Shown here: positions 31,167 to 32,400 of the stretch, piece by piece | Numbering within the stretch: the stretch's first letter is position 1 | How the letters are laid out: every line of letters begins with the position of its first letter | NCBI GenBank assembly: GCA_009885605.1 | Contig: VFKK01000053.1 | Span: 1 to 32,400 of the forward strand | Length of the DNA: 32,400 bases | Direction of reading: 5' to 3' | DNA from: Cyclobacteriaceae bacterium | GTDB taxonomy: Bacteria > Bacteroidota > Bacteroidia > Cytophagales > Cyclobacteriaceae | Translations under genes and position numbers: made by a program | The notes under the pieces: model-generated | Seen by the model: the letters and a program-made list of their open reading frames with translations, nothing else | Database searches by the model: none | What the model was told of the DNA's origin: nothing

Positions 31167-32144
31167 TCATTTTAGAATAATAACCCCTTTTCCCAGCATT
31201 TTTCTTTCCAATAAAGCTGTCAGGGCCTCCGGAGATTCTTCCAGCGTATACCGTTTGCTAATGTGTTGCTTAATTTTTCCCTCATGAATCCATTTGACCA
31301 ATTGGTGGATATTTTGAAAACTGGTCTTCGGTTCCAGTTTCGAAAACTGACCCCAGAAAACGCCCACGATCGAACAACCTTTCAGCAATGGCAAGTTCAT
31401 CGGGATTTGAGGAATCTCTCCGTTGGCAAAGCCGACTATCAAATACCGTCCTTTCCAGGCTATTCCTCTTAGAGCTGATTCCGTATATTTTCCGCCAACA
31501 GGATCATAAATTACGTCGACTCCTTTTCCGCCGGTCAGTACTTTAATTCTTGTTTTCAGGTCTTCAGTTTCATAATTGATAACTTCCGAAGCTCCTTTTT
31601 CCTTGCATAAAACAAGCTTTTCTTCACTCGATGCAGCAGCTATCACGGTAGCTCCCATCAATTTTCCCAACTCAACTGCAGCCAAACCAACTCCGCCGGC
31701 TGCACCCAAAACCAACAAAGTTTCCCCCGGTTGCAAATTTGCCCGGTCTTTCAGCGCATGGTAGGATGTTCCGTACGTGTAAAGGGTTGTTGCAGCGACG
31801 GTTGCCGACAAACCCGGAGGCATTGCAAAAACCCGGTCAGCATCTACAGCAACTTTCTCCGCAAATCCTCCCCAACCGCAAAGCGCAAGGACCGGATCCC
31901 CAATTTTGAATTTTTCCACATTTTCACCAATTCCGATAATTTTTCCTGCTACTTCTCCTCCCGGCGAAAATGGGAGTTCGGGCTTGAACTGATATTTATT
32001 CTGAATAAGCAGGACGTCCGGAAAATTGACCCCGCATGCCTCCACCTCGATCAGAACCTGACCTGAAGAAGGCTGAGGATCGGGAACCTCACCAACTTCC
32101 AGCGTTTCCGGCAATCCAAAATGGGAACAAATAAGAGCATTCAT
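31167..32144 (-). CDS. NADPH:quinone oxidoreductase-like MDR protein (zinc-independent)
   Basis: The 325-residue protein is a medium-chain dehydrogenase/reductase of the quinone oxidoreductase group. The N-terminal GroES-like half has ACGVNFPDVLLIQNKYQ and FSPGGEVAGKI. The Rossmann half has VLGAAGGVGLAAVELGKLMGA (about 145-165), then GVDVIYDPVGG. The cysteine and histidine zinc ligands of alcohol dehydrogenases are absent. Family members reduce quinones, acyl-CoA derivatives or other alpha-beta-unsaturated carbonyls with NADPH; the substrate is unknown. It is convergent with ohr and divergent from the M20 peptidase gene. Confidence 0.88.
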   Translation of the reverse strand: MNALICSHFGLPETLEVGEVPDPQPSSGQVLIEVEACGVNFPDVLLIQNKYQFKPELPFSPGGEVAGKIIGIGENVEKFKIGDPVLALCGWGGFAEKVAVDADRVFAMPPGLSATVAATTLYTYGTSYHALKDRANLQPGETLLVLGAAGGVGLAAVELGKLMGATVIAAASSEEKLVLCKEKGASEVINYETEDLKTRIKVLTGGKGVDVIYDPVGGKYTESALRGIAWKGRYLIVGFANGEIPQIPMNLPLLKGCSIVGVFWGQFSKLEPKTSFQNIHQLVKWIHEGKIKQHISKRYTLEESPEALTALLERKMLGKGVIILK

Positions 32145-32213
32145 AGGTTAGGATTTTGAGTTTAGGCACCAAGAAAAGTGTCAATCAAAATAGGCAAATC
32201 CTTCTGAAAAGGA

Positions 32214-32221
32214 TAATTTTG
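32214..32221 (+). promoter_or_regulatory. Possible -7 box of the M20 peptidase gene
   Basis: TAATTTTG is a full TAnnTTTG match, 29 bases before the ATG. No good TTG element upstream. Confidence 0.35.
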
Positions 32222-32250
32222 AGGCCTTTACTAAATAAAATCACCCAACT

Positions 32251-32400
32251 ATGTCAGTAGCCGCTTTTATCCAATCAAATAAAGATCGATTTCTGAACGA
32301 ATTACTGGATTTACTTCGAATTCCATCCGTCAGCGCTGATCCAAAATTCAAAAGCGATGTTTTTGCTGCGGCCAATTTTGTAAAGGAAAGTCTGGAAAAG
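32251..32400 (+). CDS. M20-family dipeptidase (N-terminal fragment)
   Basis: Fifty codons are visible from the ATG before the window ends. The peptide has the M20 opening: a helix (FIQSNKDRFLNELLDLLRI), the conserved PSVSADPKF turn and a second helix (AANFVKESLEK). M20 dipeptidases (CNDP/ArgE-like) are zinc enzymes that hydrolyse dipeptides or acyl-amino acids; the metal-binding residues lie beyond the edge. There is no signal peptide in view. The rest of the gene is outside the window. Confidence 0.8.
   Translation, partial: MSVAAFIQSNKDRFLNELLDLLRIPSVSADPKFKSDVFAAANFVKESLEK

Noticed and set aside
1..32400. tRNA, rRNA, insertion sequences, prophage or defence genes
   Set aside because: No cloverleaf, transposase, integrase, phage or restriction/CRISPR gene was seen in any frame; gene content is housekeeping and envelope functions.

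Overview
The window looks like ordinary chromosome from a Bacteroidota bacterium, most likely of the Cytophagales (Algoriphagus/Cyclobacteriaceae-like); the genus is inference. The lineage evidence is a GldJ-type gliding lipoprotein, a PorT-family outer-membrane barrel, a SusC/TonB-type receptor start with a carboxypeptidase-regulatory domain, many lipoproteins, a Gfo/Idh/MocA oxidoreductase with a Tat signal, and upstream boxes of the Bacteroidota -7 type (TAnnTTTG, sometimes with TTG 17-20 bases upstream). I see no rRNA, tRNA, CRISPR array, insertion sequence, prophage or defence island. No stretch over about 230 bases lacks a gene.

Layout. 0-3 kb (minus): a receptor gene cut by the window edge, sod with its terminator, tadA, and a PiT-like membrane protein. 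This last gene is divergent from a Na/Pi-cotransporter-family gene (3.2-4.3 kb, plus). 4.3-6.1 kb (minus): deoC overlapping a protein like the lysine-ketoglutarate reductase half of AASS. 6.2-6.8 kb (plus): a small membrane methyltransferase. 6.8-10 kb (minus): nrnA followed by three FKBP-type lipoproteins, divergent from ndk. 10.6-12.5 kb (minus): lemA and two TPM-domain genes. 12.6-13.8 kb (minus): a two-lobed aspartic protease with a PDZ domain. 14-15.7 kb: a Fur-family regulator (plus), facing an SRPBCC protein, a possible 31-residue ORF and a cytochrome oxidase subunit III gene (all minus). 15.8-20.6 kb (plus): mfd and gldJ. 20.7-21.3 kb (minus): a PorT-family barrel. 21.5-23.9 kb (plus): an S9 peptidase resembling plant chloroplast glutamyl endopeptidase. 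24.0-24.8 kb (minus): uppP. 25-26.4 kb (plus): a DinB-like/DUF1569 protein, a VOC protein and an NlpE-like lipoprotein. 26.4-27.3 kb (minus): oxyR. 27.5-31.1 kb (plus): Gfo/Idh/MocA oxidoreductase, a double-thioredoxin lipoprotein, an OhrR-like regulator and ohr. 31.2-32.1 kb (minus): a quinone oxidoreductase-like MDR protein. The window ends in an M20 peptidase (plus).

Themes. Peroxide and redox defence recurs: sod, a Fur-family regulator, an OxyR with both redox cysteines, the ohrR-like/ohr pair and a double-thioredoxin lipoprotein. Envelope folding and proteolysis also recur: three FKBP lipoproteins, the PDZ aspartic protease, the S9 peptidase, TPM proteins and GldJ.

The observations I consider most worth checking are: an OhrR-family regulator without any cysteine beside ohr, with an OhrR-box-like palindrome; a cluster of four perfect DnaA-box 9-mers between 28.85 and 30.59 kb; three tandem FKBP lipoproteins sharing one insertion; two divergent, unrelated phosphate-transporter-like genes around a perfect dyad; and twin dyads upstream of gldJ.
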